Below, in pieces: positions 1 through 8,131 of a stretch of 41,065 nucleotides of DNA (within the stretch, counting starts at the first letter, position 1; each line of letters begins with the position of its first letter). Source of the DNA: an uncultured Chlorobiaceae bacterium (GTDB lineage Bacteria; Bacteroidota; Chlorobiia; Chlorobiales; Chlorobiaceae). Location: positions 1-41,065 of the forward strand of contig CAIVSG010000061.1 in NCBI GenBank assembly GCA_903908555.1, read 5' to 3'. The notes under the pieces were generated by a model. It was not told the DNA's origin. It was given only the letters and a program-made list of their open reading frames with translations, and ran no database searches. A program made the translations under genes and the position numbers.

Positions 1-345
1 GTTTCACCGCAGGCCCCGTATTTCGAAGGGTCCGATCTGTTGCTTGCAGCCGACTGTTGTGCATTTGCTGTCGGCGACTTCCATGGCTCCTTCATGAAGG
101 GCAAAAGTCTTGCAATTGCCTGTCCGAAGCTTGATTCCGAAATGGATATCTATGTCGACAAACTTGCAGCTATGATCGATCTGTCGCACATCAACACCAT
201 CACCGTCGCCATTATGGAAGTTCCATGCTGCGGAGGACTCATGTCGATCGTTGCCGATGCCCAGCGGAAAGCAAAGCGTAAGGTGCCGGTGAAAAAGGTG
301 GTTATCAGTCTGCAAGGCGAGACGTTAGAGGAAGAATGGACTTGA
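1..345 (+). CDS. C-terminal part of a ferredoxin-like 4Fe-4S protein (5' end outside window)
   Basis: The frame is open from base 1 to TGA at 343-345 and gives about 114 residues with no N-terminus. Visible features are AADCCAFAVGDFH, a segment reading IACPKLD, and a cysteine pair in MEVPCCGGL. This pattern matches, from memory, the C-terminal region of anaerobe proteins whose N-terminus carries two ferredoxin-type CxxCxxC motifs and which often sit next to hcp. Those N-terminal motifs would lie left of the window and cannot be checked here. A likely role is electron transfer to the hybrid-cluster protein encoded downstream; that is inference from gene context. A heptamer repeat hairpin begins six bases after the stop. 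Confidence 0.7.
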   Translation, partial: VSPQAPYFEGSDLLLAADCCAFAVGDFHGSFMKGKSLAIACPKLDSEMDIYVDKLAAMIDLSHINTITVAIMEVPCCGGLMSIVADAQRKAKRKVPVKKVVISLQGETLEEEWT

Positions 346-350
346 AAAAG

Positions 351-452
351 TTGGCAGTAGGCAGTGGGCAGTGGGCAGTTGGCAGTCTGAAGAGGAAGAA
401 ACAAGAGCTGAGCATTGCCAACTGCTGACTGCCCACTGCCTACTGCCTACTG
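351..452. repeat. Heptamer repeat tract forming a large inverted repeat
   Basis: The left arm (351-386) is a run of 7-base units of the form TTGGCAG, TAGGCAG and TGGGCAG. The right arm (about 415-452) is the near-complement, with units such as CCAACTG, CCCACTG and CCTACTG. About 28 bases separate the arms, so a transcript could fold into a long imperfect hairpin between the ferredoxin-like gene and the TPR gene. The unit length resembles the short tandemly repeated repetitive (STRR) heptamers described in cyanobacteria. Any terminator role is inference, since no T-run follows. Confidence 0.85.
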
Positions 453-510
453 GGTACTCCTCACTATTTTGGCTTGAATTTTGTTGCAAAATTATAACAG
501 GGAAGAGGCG

Positions 511-906
511 ATGCTGAAGGATGCTATGGGTGGTTACAGGGGTACGGCAACGGAGATCAGCCGGGTTATTGCTGAACATCCTGACAATGCCGAAGCGTAC
601 TATGATCGGGGAAATGCCCGAAGCAGTTGCAATGATTATGATGGTGCTATAGCTGATTTTACGATGGCACTAAAGGTAGGACTCCGCTTCCGTGAAGCCA
701 TAACTGCTTATGGTAACCGCGGTATCGCAAGAGTGAAGAGTGGTGATATGGAAGGCGCCATTCAGGATTTCAGCGAAATCATAAAGCGAAAGCCAACAAA
801 TCGGAGGCTTTTGAGTTCAGCGTATAAGAACAGGGCTTTGGTAAAAGAAAAAATGGGAGATAGGGAAGGAGCGGCGGAGGATAGGGGAAGAAGTGCTGAG
901 TGCTGA
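511..906 (+). CDS. Small tetratricopeptide-repeat protein
   Basis: This encodes 131 residues from ATG 511, which is preceded by an AGGGAAGAGG ribosome-binding sequence. An in-frame TTG at 481 lacks such a site. At least two TPR units are readable: one around AEAYYDRGNARSSCNDYDGA and one around AYGNRGIARVKSGDMEGAIQ, with a partial third near AYKNRALVKEKMGDREGAAE. Such proteins scaffold protein-protein contacts; the partner is unknown. There is no signal peptide, so it is probably cytoplasmic. The last residues (SAEC) and the stop codon are formed by an AGTGCTG heptamer tract, which suggests the original C-terminus was replaced or extended by repeat sequence. It lies between a ferredoxin-like gene and hcp on the same strand. 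Confidence 0.75.
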   Translation: MLKDAMGGYRGTATEISRVIAEHPDNAEAYYDRGNARSSCNDYDGAIADFTMALKVGLRFREAITAYGNRGIARVKSGDMEGAIQDFSEIIKRKPTNRRLLSSAYKNRALVKEKMGDREGAAEDRGRSAEC

Positions 907-1064
907 GAAAGAAAGTGCTGAGTGCCGAGTGCTGAGTGCTGAGGTAAGAAATTGAAAACAGTTGGCAGTGGGCAGTCTGCAGTTGGCAGAGGAAGAGAAA
1001 AGGGCGTTGAGAATTGCCAATTGCCAACTGCCGACTGCCGACTGCCGACTGCCGACTGCCAACT
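892..1064. repeat. Composite heptamer repeat region upstream of hcp
   Basis: Three blocks are visible. 892-943 has AGTGCTG-type units, including one AGTGCCG variant. 962-989 has TTGGCAG/TGGGCAG units. 1013-1064 has TTGCCAA followed by repeated CTGCCGA/CTGCCAA units, four of them nearly identical. The second and third blocks are mutually complementary and could form a hairpin about 44 bases upstream of the hcp start. The first block overlaps the end of the TPR gene. Confidence 0.85.
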
Positions 1065-1107
1065 CTCACACAGCACTTTATTTAATAAACTACTAATGGA
1101 GAATACG

Positions 1108-2736
1108 ATGGGAATGTCTTGTAATCAATGTCAGGAGAGTATTCATGGTACGGGTTGTACTGTGCGGGGGGTATGCGGCAAAGATGAACCTACTGCCCAG
1201 CTTCAGGATGTGCTGGTTTATGCGATTGAAGGGCTTGTTCTGGCTGCCGAAAAACTGGAGGGAAGTGTCTCAAGGAAGGTTGGTCAACTTATCAGCGAAT
1301 CACTTTTCGTCACAGTTACTAATACCAACTTTGATGAGGATGCAATAGTCGCCCAGATACGCAAAACCCTTGCAATGCGTGATGAACTGAACGCGACGCT
1401 CCATCATCTGCCGCATCATGATGCCGCACACTGGACAGGCAGTACAGAAGAGGATTTTCTTTCGAAAGCAGCAAGTGTAAGCATCGAAAGTCTCAGCGAA
1501 AACGAAGACCTTCGCTCTCTAAAAAGTCTTGTATTGTATGGGATAAAAGGACTTGCAGCCTATACCGATCACGCAGCAGTTCTTGGTTATCATGATGACG
1601 ATATCTATGCTTTTTATGTCAAAGCTCTTGCGGCGCTCACTAAAGAGCTGTCGCCTGACGAACTGACCGCACTCGTTCTTGAGACCGGTGGAGCCGCAGT
1701 CAAGGCAATGGCGTTGCTTGACAAAGCCAACACAACCACTTATGGCCAACCCGAAATCACCACGGTGAAGACCGGTGTGGGTACAAACCCCGGTATCCTT
1801 ATTTCCGGTCATGATCTGCGCGATATGGAAGACCTGCTGAAGCAGACCGTAGGAACAGGAGTGGATGTTTATACCCACTGCGAAATGCTTCCGGCACACT
1901 ACTATCCGGCTTTCAAAAAGTACCCTCACTTTGTCGGCAACTACGGCGGAGCATGGTGGTCTCAGGATAAAGAGTTCGATACCTTCAACGGTCCCATACT
2001 CATGACCACAAACTGCATAGTCCCTGTCCGCGAAAGCTATCGCAACCGCATGTTTACAACAGGCATGGCAGGCTATCCCGGTCTGAAGCATATTCCGGCT
2101 CGGCAGAATGAAGGACAGAAAGACTTCTCAATACTTATAAAGCTTGCCCAGACCTGCCCGCCACCAAAAGAGATTGAAAACGGCACCATCACTGGCGGCT
2201 TTGCACACCATCAGGTGCTTGCTTTAGCCGACAAGGTGGTCGATGCAGTAAAGAAGGGTGCTATCAAGCGCTTTGTGGTTATGGCCGGCTGTGACGGACG
2301 TCATACTTCACGCCAGTACTATACAGATGTGGCTGCAGCACTGCCGAATGATACGGTGATCCTTACCGCAGGATGCGCAAAGTACCGCTACAACAAGCTC
2401 GAGCTTGGCGATATCGGTGGCATACCTCGCGTGCTCGATGCCGGTCAGTGCAATGACTCCTATTCGCTTGCCGTGATTGCTCTCAAACTCAAGGAAGTTT
2501 TTGCTCTTGAGGATATCAACGATCTACCGATCTCCTTCGACATTGCCTGGTACGAGCAGAAAGCAGTAACAGTGCTCCTTGCCTTGCTTTATTTAGGGGT
2601 AAAAGGCATTCGCCTCGGTCCAACACTTCCCGAGTTCCTGACACCGAATGTTGCAGCCGTTCTGGTTGAGAAATTCGGCATCATGCCAATCGGCACCGTT
2701 GATGCAGACATAGAAGCCATGATGATCGGTGCCTGA
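1108..2736 (+). CDS. hcp: Hydroxylamine reductase / hybrid-cluster protein (class I)
   Basis: This encodes 542 residues, the usual length for Hcp. ATG 1108 is chosen because GGAG ends six bases upstream; in-frame ATGs at 1096 and 1114 are alternatives. The frame stays open upstream through the heptamer repeats, which is not taken as coding. N-terminal cysteines 5, 8, 17 and 23 follow the C-x2-C-x8-C-x5-C pattern of the class I [4Fe-4S] cluster. Ligands expected for the hybrid Fe-S-O cluster are visible: His in [11 protein letters not shown], Glu in THCEMLP, Cys in TTNCIVP, the persulfide Cys in MAGCDGRH, Cys in LTAGCAKY, Cys in [10 protein letters not shown], and Glu/Lys in WYEQKAV. Hcp acts in the cytoplasm, reducing hydroxylamine or nitric oxide in nitrosative-stress defence. 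No separate NADH reductase (hcr) is present; the ferredoxin-like protein upstream is a plausible donor. Confidence 0.95.
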   Translation: MGMSCNQCQESIHGTGCTVRGVCGKDEPTAQLQDVLVYAIEGLVLAAEKLEGSVSRKVGQLISESLFVTVTNTNFDEDAIVAQIRKTLAMRDELNATLHHLPHHDAAHWTGSTEEDFLSKAASVSIESLSENEDLRSLKSLVLYGIKGLAAYTDHAAVLGYHDDDIYAFYVKALAALTKELSPDELTALVLETGGAAVKAMALLDKANTTTYGQPEITTVKTGVGTNPGILISGHDLRDMEDLLKQTVGTGVDVYTHCEMLPAHYYPAFKKYPHFVGNYGGAWWSQDKEFDTFNGPILMTTNCIVPVRESYRNRMFTTGMAGYPGLKHIPARQNEGQKDFSILIKLAQTCPPPKEIENGTITGGFAHHQVLALADKVVDAVKKGAIKRFVVMAGCDGRHTSRQYYTDVAAALPNDTVILTAGCAKYRYNKLELGDIGGIPRVLDAGQCNDSYSLAVIALKLKEVFALEDINDLPISFDIAWYEQKAVTVLLALLYLGVKGIRLGPTLPEFLTPNVAAVLVEKFGIMPIGTVDADIEAMMIGA

Positions 2737-2748
2737 AGACACTTTAGC

Positions 2749-2777
2749 CCCTCCTTTGTCATCCCGACAAAGGAGGG
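2749..2777. repeat. Palindromic repeat (TGTCATCCCGAC core) downstream of hcp, possible terminator
   Basis: A perfect 12-bp stem (2749-2760 with 2766-2777) encloses the loop ATCCC. It starts 12 bases after the hcp stop. No T-run follows, so intrinsic termination is uncertain. Related copies occur at 15207-15235 and 24135-24160. Confidence 0.75.
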
Positions 2778-2953
2778 ATCTATTAAGCCTCAATAATCGA
2801 ATGACTCATCTCTAAAAATGGAGGTCTTATTAGACTATCTCTTGCGAATGAGAGCAACCGGTATACTGGTTTTGAGAGGAGAGGGTTTTATAGAGTGGGC
2901 CTTACGGGATGTTAAAATCATGCGACTTCTTGAAGGCGTGCGCTCTTAGTTGA

Positions 2954-3544
2954 TCAGTAGTATACCATGGCGTAGAACACATTTTTTTTGATCTCGTTCA
3001 TGACAAACTGGTAACTTTTGTCGTTGTTCCACCAAAGCAGCGGGTTCCACCATGTCGGGTCAGTATGCACGAGGATAAATTTCTTTGAAGATCCTTCAAA
3101 TGCTTTGCTCCAAGTCTCTTGAAGACGGAGCAAGTGAGGGGGGTCGCTGACGACAATCGCACTTTTCCACCCCTTTTTTTCCATTGTGTCCGATGTGTTC
3201 TCAGCTTCCTCCCAGGTTGTTGTGGATTGTGCATCGACCTTGATAGCACTTTTCGGGATTCCAAGCGCCATCATGCGACGTTCCCTCCAGTTTAAATGAC
3301 TTGGATTGTAGAATCGTTCGTCAATGCCAGTCAATATGATATGAGAGGCAAATCCTGCCTTATATAATTCAGCCCCTTTGCGCACCCTGAGTCCGTTATC
3401 GCCTCCTAGCACAATAATGACATCTGATTTTTCAGGCCTTCCGGCATGTAGTGAAACAATACACCCTAGACTCAAAAAAATGATGACAGCAGCTGCGCTT
3501 ACAACAAGAAGAAAATTCACTATCAGTTTAAACAAGATTTTCAT
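2954..3544 (-). CDS. YdcF/SanA/ElyC-type DUF218 membrane protein
   Basis: This encodes 196 residues. One N-terminal hydrophobic segment (about residues 5-30) could anchor the protein, leaving the rest periplasmic. The DUF218 core is recognisable: SDVIIVLGG near residue 40, RVRKGAELYKAGFA, a HIILTG strand, TWEEAENT in the region where family members have TxEN, and IVVSDPPHLLR. YdcF-like proteins are linked to envelope and peptidoglycan maintenance or barrier function; the exact substrate is unknown. The ATG at 3542-3544 has no obvious Shine-Dalgarno sequence. The upstream minus-strand barrel gene ends in its own terminator, so this gene is probably transcribed separately. Confidence 0.8.
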   Translation of the reverse strand: MKILFKLIVNFLLVVSAAAVIIFLSLGCIVSLHAGRPEKSDVIIVLGGDNGLRVRKGAELYKAGFASHIILTGIDERFYNPSHLNWRERRMMALGIPKSAIKVDAQSTTTWEEAENTSDTMEKKGWKSAIVVSDPPHLLRLQETWSKAFEGSSKKFILVHTDPTWWNPLLWWNNDKSYQFVMNEIKKNVFYAMVYY

Positions 3545-3661
3545 AGACTCGAATGGGGGTTGTTAATCTTGCCTTGCAGTTGCATAGTCAGCCTTTAAGC
3601 CTGATAATAAGCAATTTTGCAGAAACCTTGCGGCAGCTTTGGGGAGAGGGCCTGTTTGTGG

Positions 3662-3699
3662 AAAAAAAAAGCAGGCAGCTTTGTCATAAAGCGCCTGCT
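3662..3699 (-). terminator. Rho-independent terminator of the outer-membrane barrel gene
   Basis: On the minus strand a GC-rich hairpin (GCAGG.GCTTT arms with complementary AAAGC.CCTGC, small internal bulge) is followed directly by nine Ts (the A-run at 3662-3670 on the plus strand). It lies about 30 bases past the stop of the gene at 3731-4426. Confidence 0.85.
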
Positions 3700-3730
3700 G
3701 CAGAAGAAAGGTTTAACTATTCCTTAAGGG

Positions 3731-4426
3731 TTAAAAGCCGTAGGCTAATCCTATAGAAACAACAGGATAATACTTGAATTTATCTGTCTTGTCCTTAAGA
3801 TCAGCGATTTCCTTGTTAATACTGGTCTGAATAGCCGTCTGAACTATAGCAGGGTTGTTTTGGAGATTGCTTGCGTTAAGCGCAACCTTGGGAGTCCCCT
3901 GAAACATGACACCAAGATCAAAAACAAAAGAAAGGCCGGAACCTTTTCCAACAGCATTTCCCCATCCGAGACCTGCATAAGGAACTGTCTTGTCGAAGTC
4001 AACACTACCTGTCAGTGAGCCAATCTGAGTTGTTGAATATGTGTCGCCTCCAATAGAGAAATTTACAACTTGTGCGGATGTACCGGTAGCGGTTACCTTG
4101 TTGTTATTGAAAATAACTCCAGGTGACAGCCTGAACCCGGAATGTTCAAACGGGTACCAGTCGAGCAGTACAGGATATGATCCAAGAGATAACTTGTAAT
4201 CATAGTTAATCTGATTTTGAGAGGTCGAGCCGGTGTAATTATACCCGTTATAGCCACCTCTTACATTCAGACAAGGGGTTAATCCAACAGTAACCTCTCC
4301 TCCAAAGCCGAGCGTGGAAGCTTTAGCTCCAATGGCTATATCCCCCGTGTTGGCAAAAGCGGATGATGCACATCCAAAAGCAACCAAAGACGCAAACAAT
4401 GCTTGTTTCAGATACCGGTTTTTCAT
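3731..4426 (-). CDS. Small outer-membrane beta-barrel protein
   Basis: This encodes 231 residues. A signal peptide ending near SSAFA (about residue 25) is followed by alternating hydrophobic strands and a C-terminal phenylalanine (GLAYGF), typical of BAM-inserted barrels. VLLDWYPFEHSGFRLSPG resembles the central strands of OmpW or opacity-type barrels, but membership in a named family is not secure. The start is supported by AAAGGAGA at 4431-4438, a near-consensus ribosome-binding site. A helical segment (about residues 190-215, rich in Lys, Asp and Glu) interrupts the barrel pattern near the end. The gene stands alone with its own terminator. Confidence 0.75.
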   Translation of the reverse strand: MKNRYLKQALFASLVAFGCASSAFANTGDIAIGAKASTLGFGGEVTVGLTPCLNVRGGYNGYNYTGSTSQNQINYDYKLSLGSYPVLLDWYPFEHSGFRLSPGVIFNNNKVTATGTSAQVVNFSIGGDTYSTTQIGSLTGSVDFDKTVPYAGLGWGNAVGKGSGLSFVFDLGVMFQGTPKVALNASNLQNNPAIVQTAIQTSINKEIADLKDKTDKFKYYPVVSIGLAYGF

Positions 4427-4722
4427 GCCATCTCCTTTATTAATTGTTATATGTGTGCAATATCACTCCTGCCAAAAATACCAAATTACAGTAGTAATAG
4501 AAAATAGAGGCCGTACTTTCAGCCCCCAGCACTTTCTTGCAAAACTATTTGTCAACAATTATGAAATGTTGTAAACTCGTAAACACAATGTTGCCCCCAA
4601 GGCCCCGTTTTAGTCCGAGCCACTCTTTTTGATTGCTGGAATTATCAGGTAAATCGGCACGTAATTGATTTCTAACAGGGCGTTTTCCCATTTGTGACCA
4701 ACTCTCTGGTTGATTGCGAACA

Positions 4723-6852
4723 ATGCCGAATATTCATGCCCCAATGAATACTCTTTTCCCACTTACTGTCTGGCGTGCACCCTGTGTCGGGATAATGTTT
4801 CTGCTCGTCCTTTTTTTCTCTGCCCATGCATGGGGGAGGCCACTGGTGCTTGGTGAGCAAGGTTCATATGAACTGGCAGGCCACATGGACCTCCTGAAAG
4901 ACCCGACACTACGCATGGACTTTAGTGAAGTCCTCAAAGCGGGGGAGAAGGGTAGTAGTTTCCGCCATCTTGATGGAAACCTCAATAACGGTTATAAAAA
5001 GGAAGCCTGCTGGGTTCGACTCACTATTGAGCGCAACCCGTCATTCCCCGAGCATGGCTGGCTCAGGCTTAAACCCAACTATATCAATTACCTTACCCTC
5101 TATATCCAGATCCCTGGTCATGACCCCTCGCTTGCATCCTCATACCAGATAGTCCGGCTTGGCAACCATATACCGGCACATGAACGTCCCGTGCTCCACC
5201 CCGACTTTGTTGTCCCTCTTGTTATGCAGGAATCTCAACCGGTAATCATTTATGCACGGGTTTTCTCAAACAGCTCCATCAGTCTTGCCGGGATGATTCA
5301 CACCGATGAAGACCTGCGCGACTACACCAACCGCCACGTCATCTTCCAGTCAGCCTTTCTCGGCATTTTCCTGACAATCCTCTTGATAAACGTCATCTTT
5401 TATATTTTTACCCGAGACAAGCTTTTTCTCTCTTATTCGATCTATTTGCTTGCAGGAATCATAGTGAACTTCGCTGTTGAGGGGGTATTGACCCTGCTCT
5501 TCCCGTCAATTGTTCACCTTGTCTCTGATTATCTTGTCTATGGTGGACTTGGTTTGAATATTCTGGTGTACAGCGAGTTCTCCCGCATTCTGTTCTCTAA
5601 GGCTACAGGTAGATGGAGCAGGCTATACATGCGATTTCTCTCATTGCTCGGTTTTGTGACAATTGTTGCTGTGCATGTTGGCTTCTATCCGCTGATGGCC
5701 CCGTTAGCCTTTATCGGATTATTAAGCCTGGTTGCAATACAATTGGGTTTGAGTCACAGGTTGAGTGTCTATTTTCCCGGCTCCGAAATCTATATTGTTC
5801 TGGCTTTTGTCGTCAACGCCCTCGGTTATTTTCATATGCTGCTTCGTCTTATCGGCATTATACCGTTGGGTTTTTTATGGGATATGAATACCCTTCAGTT
5901 CACCTCCCTGTTCCATATAACTCTTATATCTATAGCACTCTCCAGACGGGTACTTATAGCTGAACGGGTGCTGACGGAGAGTGCCAAGCAAGCACTTAAT
6001 GCCGCAAAAGAGACTGAACAAAAGGCACTTGCTCTTGCCGGCGATATGACGCAGGAACTTCTCAAAAGCAAGACACAGCTTGAAGGGGCCTTAGCCTCTG
6101 AACAACAGGTTCTCGAACAGCAGCATCGTTTTCTTTCAATGTTATCACACGAATACCGTACACCGCTGGCAGTTATCAGGGGCAACCTTGACCTCATTGA
6201 TATTCAGAACATCACACAACAATGCCGGTACGATGAAGAGCTTACCGCAATGCACCTTGCCGTTGACCGGCTTGTTGAAGTCATGGAAGTCTCTTTAGAA
6301 CACAGTCGTCTTTATGACAAACATATAAAAGGCGGAGTCAAGCCTGTGTTCATCGCTCCTTTTCTTTCTTCAATGGTTGCAACGATGCAGTCAATGTGGC
6401 CACATCATTTTTTCAGCTACACAGAGGCTTCCGATTCCCAACCCATCGTCGGTGAGGCTAAATACCTTAAAACAGCGCTTTTTAACCTTCTTGATAATGC
6501 CCGTAAATACTCTCCGCCCGACTCAGCAATCAAAGTTGAAAGCCACATTGAACAAGGCGACGTAGTTGTCACAATACAAAATCAGTCAGTGGCCTTAATC
6601 GGCAAGGAAGGGGACGGGCTATTCGAAAAATATGCACGGGGTGACAACAGCCACAATACCAGCGGAGCCGGAATAGGACTGTGGCTTGTCCGCCAGATCA
6701 TCGAACAGCATAACGGAGTGGTAAATCTCGAAGCCAGGGGCTCAATCATCCAGGCAACCATCCACCTTCCCCTGGCCAACCCTGAACCCTCAGCCCTCAG
6801 CCCTCAGCCCTCAGCACTCTCTTCCCCCAGCCCTCAAACCAATTTTTTATGA
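4723..6852 (+). CDS. 7TMR-DISM sensor histidine kinase
   Basis: This encodes about 709 residues from ATG 4723; ATG 4741 is an alternative and no clear Shine-Dalgarno sequence decides. Order of parts: signal or TM segment (about 10-35); a periplasmic 7TMR-DISMED2-like sensory domain to about residue 190; a seven-helix membrane block (about 200-400); a helical linker; HisKA with phospho-acceptor His in SMLSHEYRTPL; and HATPase_c with N-box LLDNARKYSPP and G-box GAGIGLWLVRQI. The ATP-binding D-box is of the divergent type (IQNQSVAL...LFEKYARG) seen in relatives. The last ~20 residues (Pro/Ser-rich) are encoded partly by four 7-bp repeats. The stop overlaps the regulator start as ATGA, so translation is probably coupled. 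The signal is unknown; DISM domains often bind carbohydrates. Confidence 0.9.
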   Translation: MPNIHAPMNTLFPLTVWRAPCVGIMFLLVLFFSAHAWGRPLVLGEQGSYELAGHMDLLKDPTLRMDFSEVLKAGEKGSSFRHLDGNLNNGYKKEACWVRLTIERNPSFPEHGWLRLKPNYINYLTLYIQIPGHDPSLASSYQIVRLGNHIPAHERPVLHPDFVVPLVMQESQPVIIYARVFSNSSISLAGMIHTDEDLRDYTNRHVIFQSAFLGIFLTILLINVIFYIFTRDKLFLSYSIYLLAGIIVNFAVEGVLTLLFPSIVHLVSDYLVYGGLGLNILVYSEFSRILFSKATGRWSRLYMRFLSLLGFVTIVAVHVGFYPLMAPLAFIGLLSLVAIQLGLSHRLSVYFPGSEIYIVLAFVVNALGYFHMLLRLIGIIPLGFLWDMNTLQFTSLFHITLISIALSRRVLIAERVLTESAKQALNAAKETEQKALALAGDMTQELLKSKTQLEGALASEQQVLEQQHRFLSMLSHEYRTPLAVIRGNLDLIDIQNITQQCRYDEELTAMHLAVDRLVEVMEVSLEHSRLYDKHIKGGVKPVFIAPFLSSMVATMQSMWPHHFFSYTEASDSQPIVGEAKYLKTALFNLLDNARKYSPPDSAIKVESHIEQGDVVVTIQNQSVALIGKEGDGLFEKYARGDNSHNTSGAGIGLWLVRQIIEQHNGVVNLEARGSIIQATIHLPLANPEPSALSPQPSALSSPSPQTNFL
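6788..6815 (+). repeat. Four tandem CCTCAGC heptamers inside the kinase gene
   Basis: Four exact copies of CCTCAGC lie in the final codons of the histidine kinase gene and contribute PSALSPQPSALS. Seven is not a multiple of three, so each gain or loss of a unit shifts the reading frame just before the kinase/regulator overlap at 6849-6852. Confidence 0.9.
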
Positions 6853-7550
6853 CTTTAGATAAACGGATAATCATTGTCGAAGACGACAAACCCCTTCTCG
6901 CCAGTGTTGTTAAATACCTGACACTTGACGGATATGAAGTCACAGGGGTCAGCACAGCGCACGAGTTCTATCAGCTTTTGTTCGCTGAATCCTATTCGGT
7001 AGCAATAATTGATGTTGGCCTGCCCGACCAGAACGGACTGGTTCTCACTGAATATGTCCGCAATAACACCAGCATGCGGATCATCATGTTTACTGCCCGG
7101 GCCTCCATTGACGACCAGATTGCCGGTCAACAGGCAGGTGCGGACATCTACCTTGTCAAACCGGTCGATTTTCGCCAACTCTCAGCCTCCATCGCAACGC
7201 TTCTCAGTCGTCTTGCCGGGCCACCATTACCTTTTAAGACCGAAAAACCTCAGCACTGGAGACTTTTTGTCACTCATTGGGCACTTGAAACGCCGCAAGG
7301 GGAGCGCATCCTCCTTACCGCCAAAGAACTTGACTTTTTGACTCTGCTCGTCGCCACCCCGAATGCCGTCGTTTCAAGGCTTGCATTGCTGAACAAGCTT
7401 GGCTACTTGAACAACGAATCCGGTAGCCACTCACTGCAATCCCTGATCAATCGCCTGCGTCAAAAAATTGAATTCCATAACACCCCCTCTCCCATCCAGA
7501 CATCCCACTCAGTCGGCTACCTTTTTAAGGACGACATTACCATCGAGTGA
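6849..7550 (+). CDS. OmpR-family response regulator
   Basis: This encodes 233 residues. The N-terminal receiver domain has the acidic pair Asp12/Asp13, phospho-acceptor Asp55 (VAIIDVGLPD), Thr82 and Lys104 (YLVKPVD). The C-terminal half (about 130-230) is a winged-helix Trans_Reg_C domain, with recognition-helix region SLQSLINRLRQKI and a final hairpin HSVGYLF. It is the evident partner of the DISM kinase, whose stop codon it overlaps by four bases. Target promoters are unknown; the downstream receiver-only gene and the exporter operon are nearby candidates, but no binding site was seen. Confidence 0.93.
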   Translation: MTLDKRIIIVEDDKPLLASVVKYLTLDGYEVTGVSTAHEFYQLLFAESYSVAIIDVGLPDQNGLVLTEYVRNNTSMRIIMFTARASIDDQIAGQQAGADIYLVKPVDFRQLSASIATLLSRLAGPPLPFKTEKPQHWRLFVTHWALETPQGERILLTAKELDFLTLLVATPNAVVSRLALLNKLGYLNNESGSHSLQSLINRLRQKIEFHNTPSPIQTSHSVGYLFKDDITIE

Positions 7551-7661
7551 CTCACTGCGGCGCATTAAGTGTCAAAAAAATGATTATTAATGCGTTGCAC
7601 TCCTTCTCTATTTATTCTTATAATTCAAAAGGAGATATATATCCCAGAAGAATCAATTTGA

Positions 7662-8060
7662 ATGACTCAACCTTCCTGCCCCCAGAATAACTACCTCAAA
7701 CGAATCATTGTTGTCGTCGAGGAGCCATCGTTGCGCGTAAGCATAGTCAATCACCTCATGCTCGAAGGGTACACGGTTACAGGAGTAGATTCGGCCCTCG
7801 ATTTTTACCTGCAGTTTTTTAGAGAACCCTACCTCATCGCCATAATTGACAATGAACTGCCCGACCAGAGCGGCCTGGTCGTAGCCGAATACGCCAGAAA
7901 AAATACCGACATACGCATCATCACCCTCTCAGAGCCCCTCACCTCCACAACAGTGCCTGCCAACATCAAGGCCGGAGCAGACCTCAATCTCATAAAGCCG
8001 GTTAATTTTCGCCTTCTCAGCGCCTACGTGAAAACGCTCTTAAGCCGCATCGAACCGTAA
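7662..8060 (+). CDS. Receiver-only protein, paralogue of the adjacent response regulator without its DNA-binding domain
   Basis: This encodes 132 residues. It aligns without gaps over the receiver part of the preceding regulator: shared features include GYTVTGVDSALDFY, IAIIDNELPDQSGLV and LIKPVNFRLLSAYVKTLLSRIEP. The phospho-acceptor Asp and the Lys are kept, but the acidic pocket Asp-Asp reads Glu-Glu, the preceding Glu is Val, and the switch Thr is Ser. The protein ends where the linker to the winged helix would begin. It probably arose by tandem duplication followed by loss of the output domain. It may act as a phosphate sink or modulator of the DISM kinase; this is inference. It lies 111 bases downstream of the regulator. 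Confidence 0.8.
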   Translation: MTQPSCPQNNYLKRIIVVVEEPSLRVSIVNHLMLEGYTVTGVDSALDFYLQFFREPYLIAIIDNELPDQSGLVVAEYARKNTDIRIITLSEPLTSTTVPANIKAGADLNLIKPVNFRLLSAYVKTLLSRIEP

Positions 8061-8131
8061 CTTGTATATCTGCGTTCATTGATAGTATTATTTCAAGTAA
8101 TCAAATGCGAATCAGCACTTGCCCGCAATAA

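Noticed and set aside
952-1107. Upstream in-frame extension of hcp by 52 residues
   Set aside because: It is encoded by heptamer repeats and lacks a ribosome-binding site; Hcp proteins begin with the MxMxCxQCQE segment.
1519-2091. Long antisense reading frame inside hcp
   Set aside because: It is a codon-bias shadow of hcp with no start signal or family resemblance.
2818-2949. 43-codon reading frame between hcp and the ydcF-like gene
   Set aside because: No ribosome-binding site and no recognisable family; too short to support on composition alone.
6550-6700. Kinase thought inactive because the usual DxGxG box is missing
   Set aside because: The LFEKYARG and GAGIGLWLV pattern with a divergent D-box is common among DISM-type kinases; N-box and H-box are intact.
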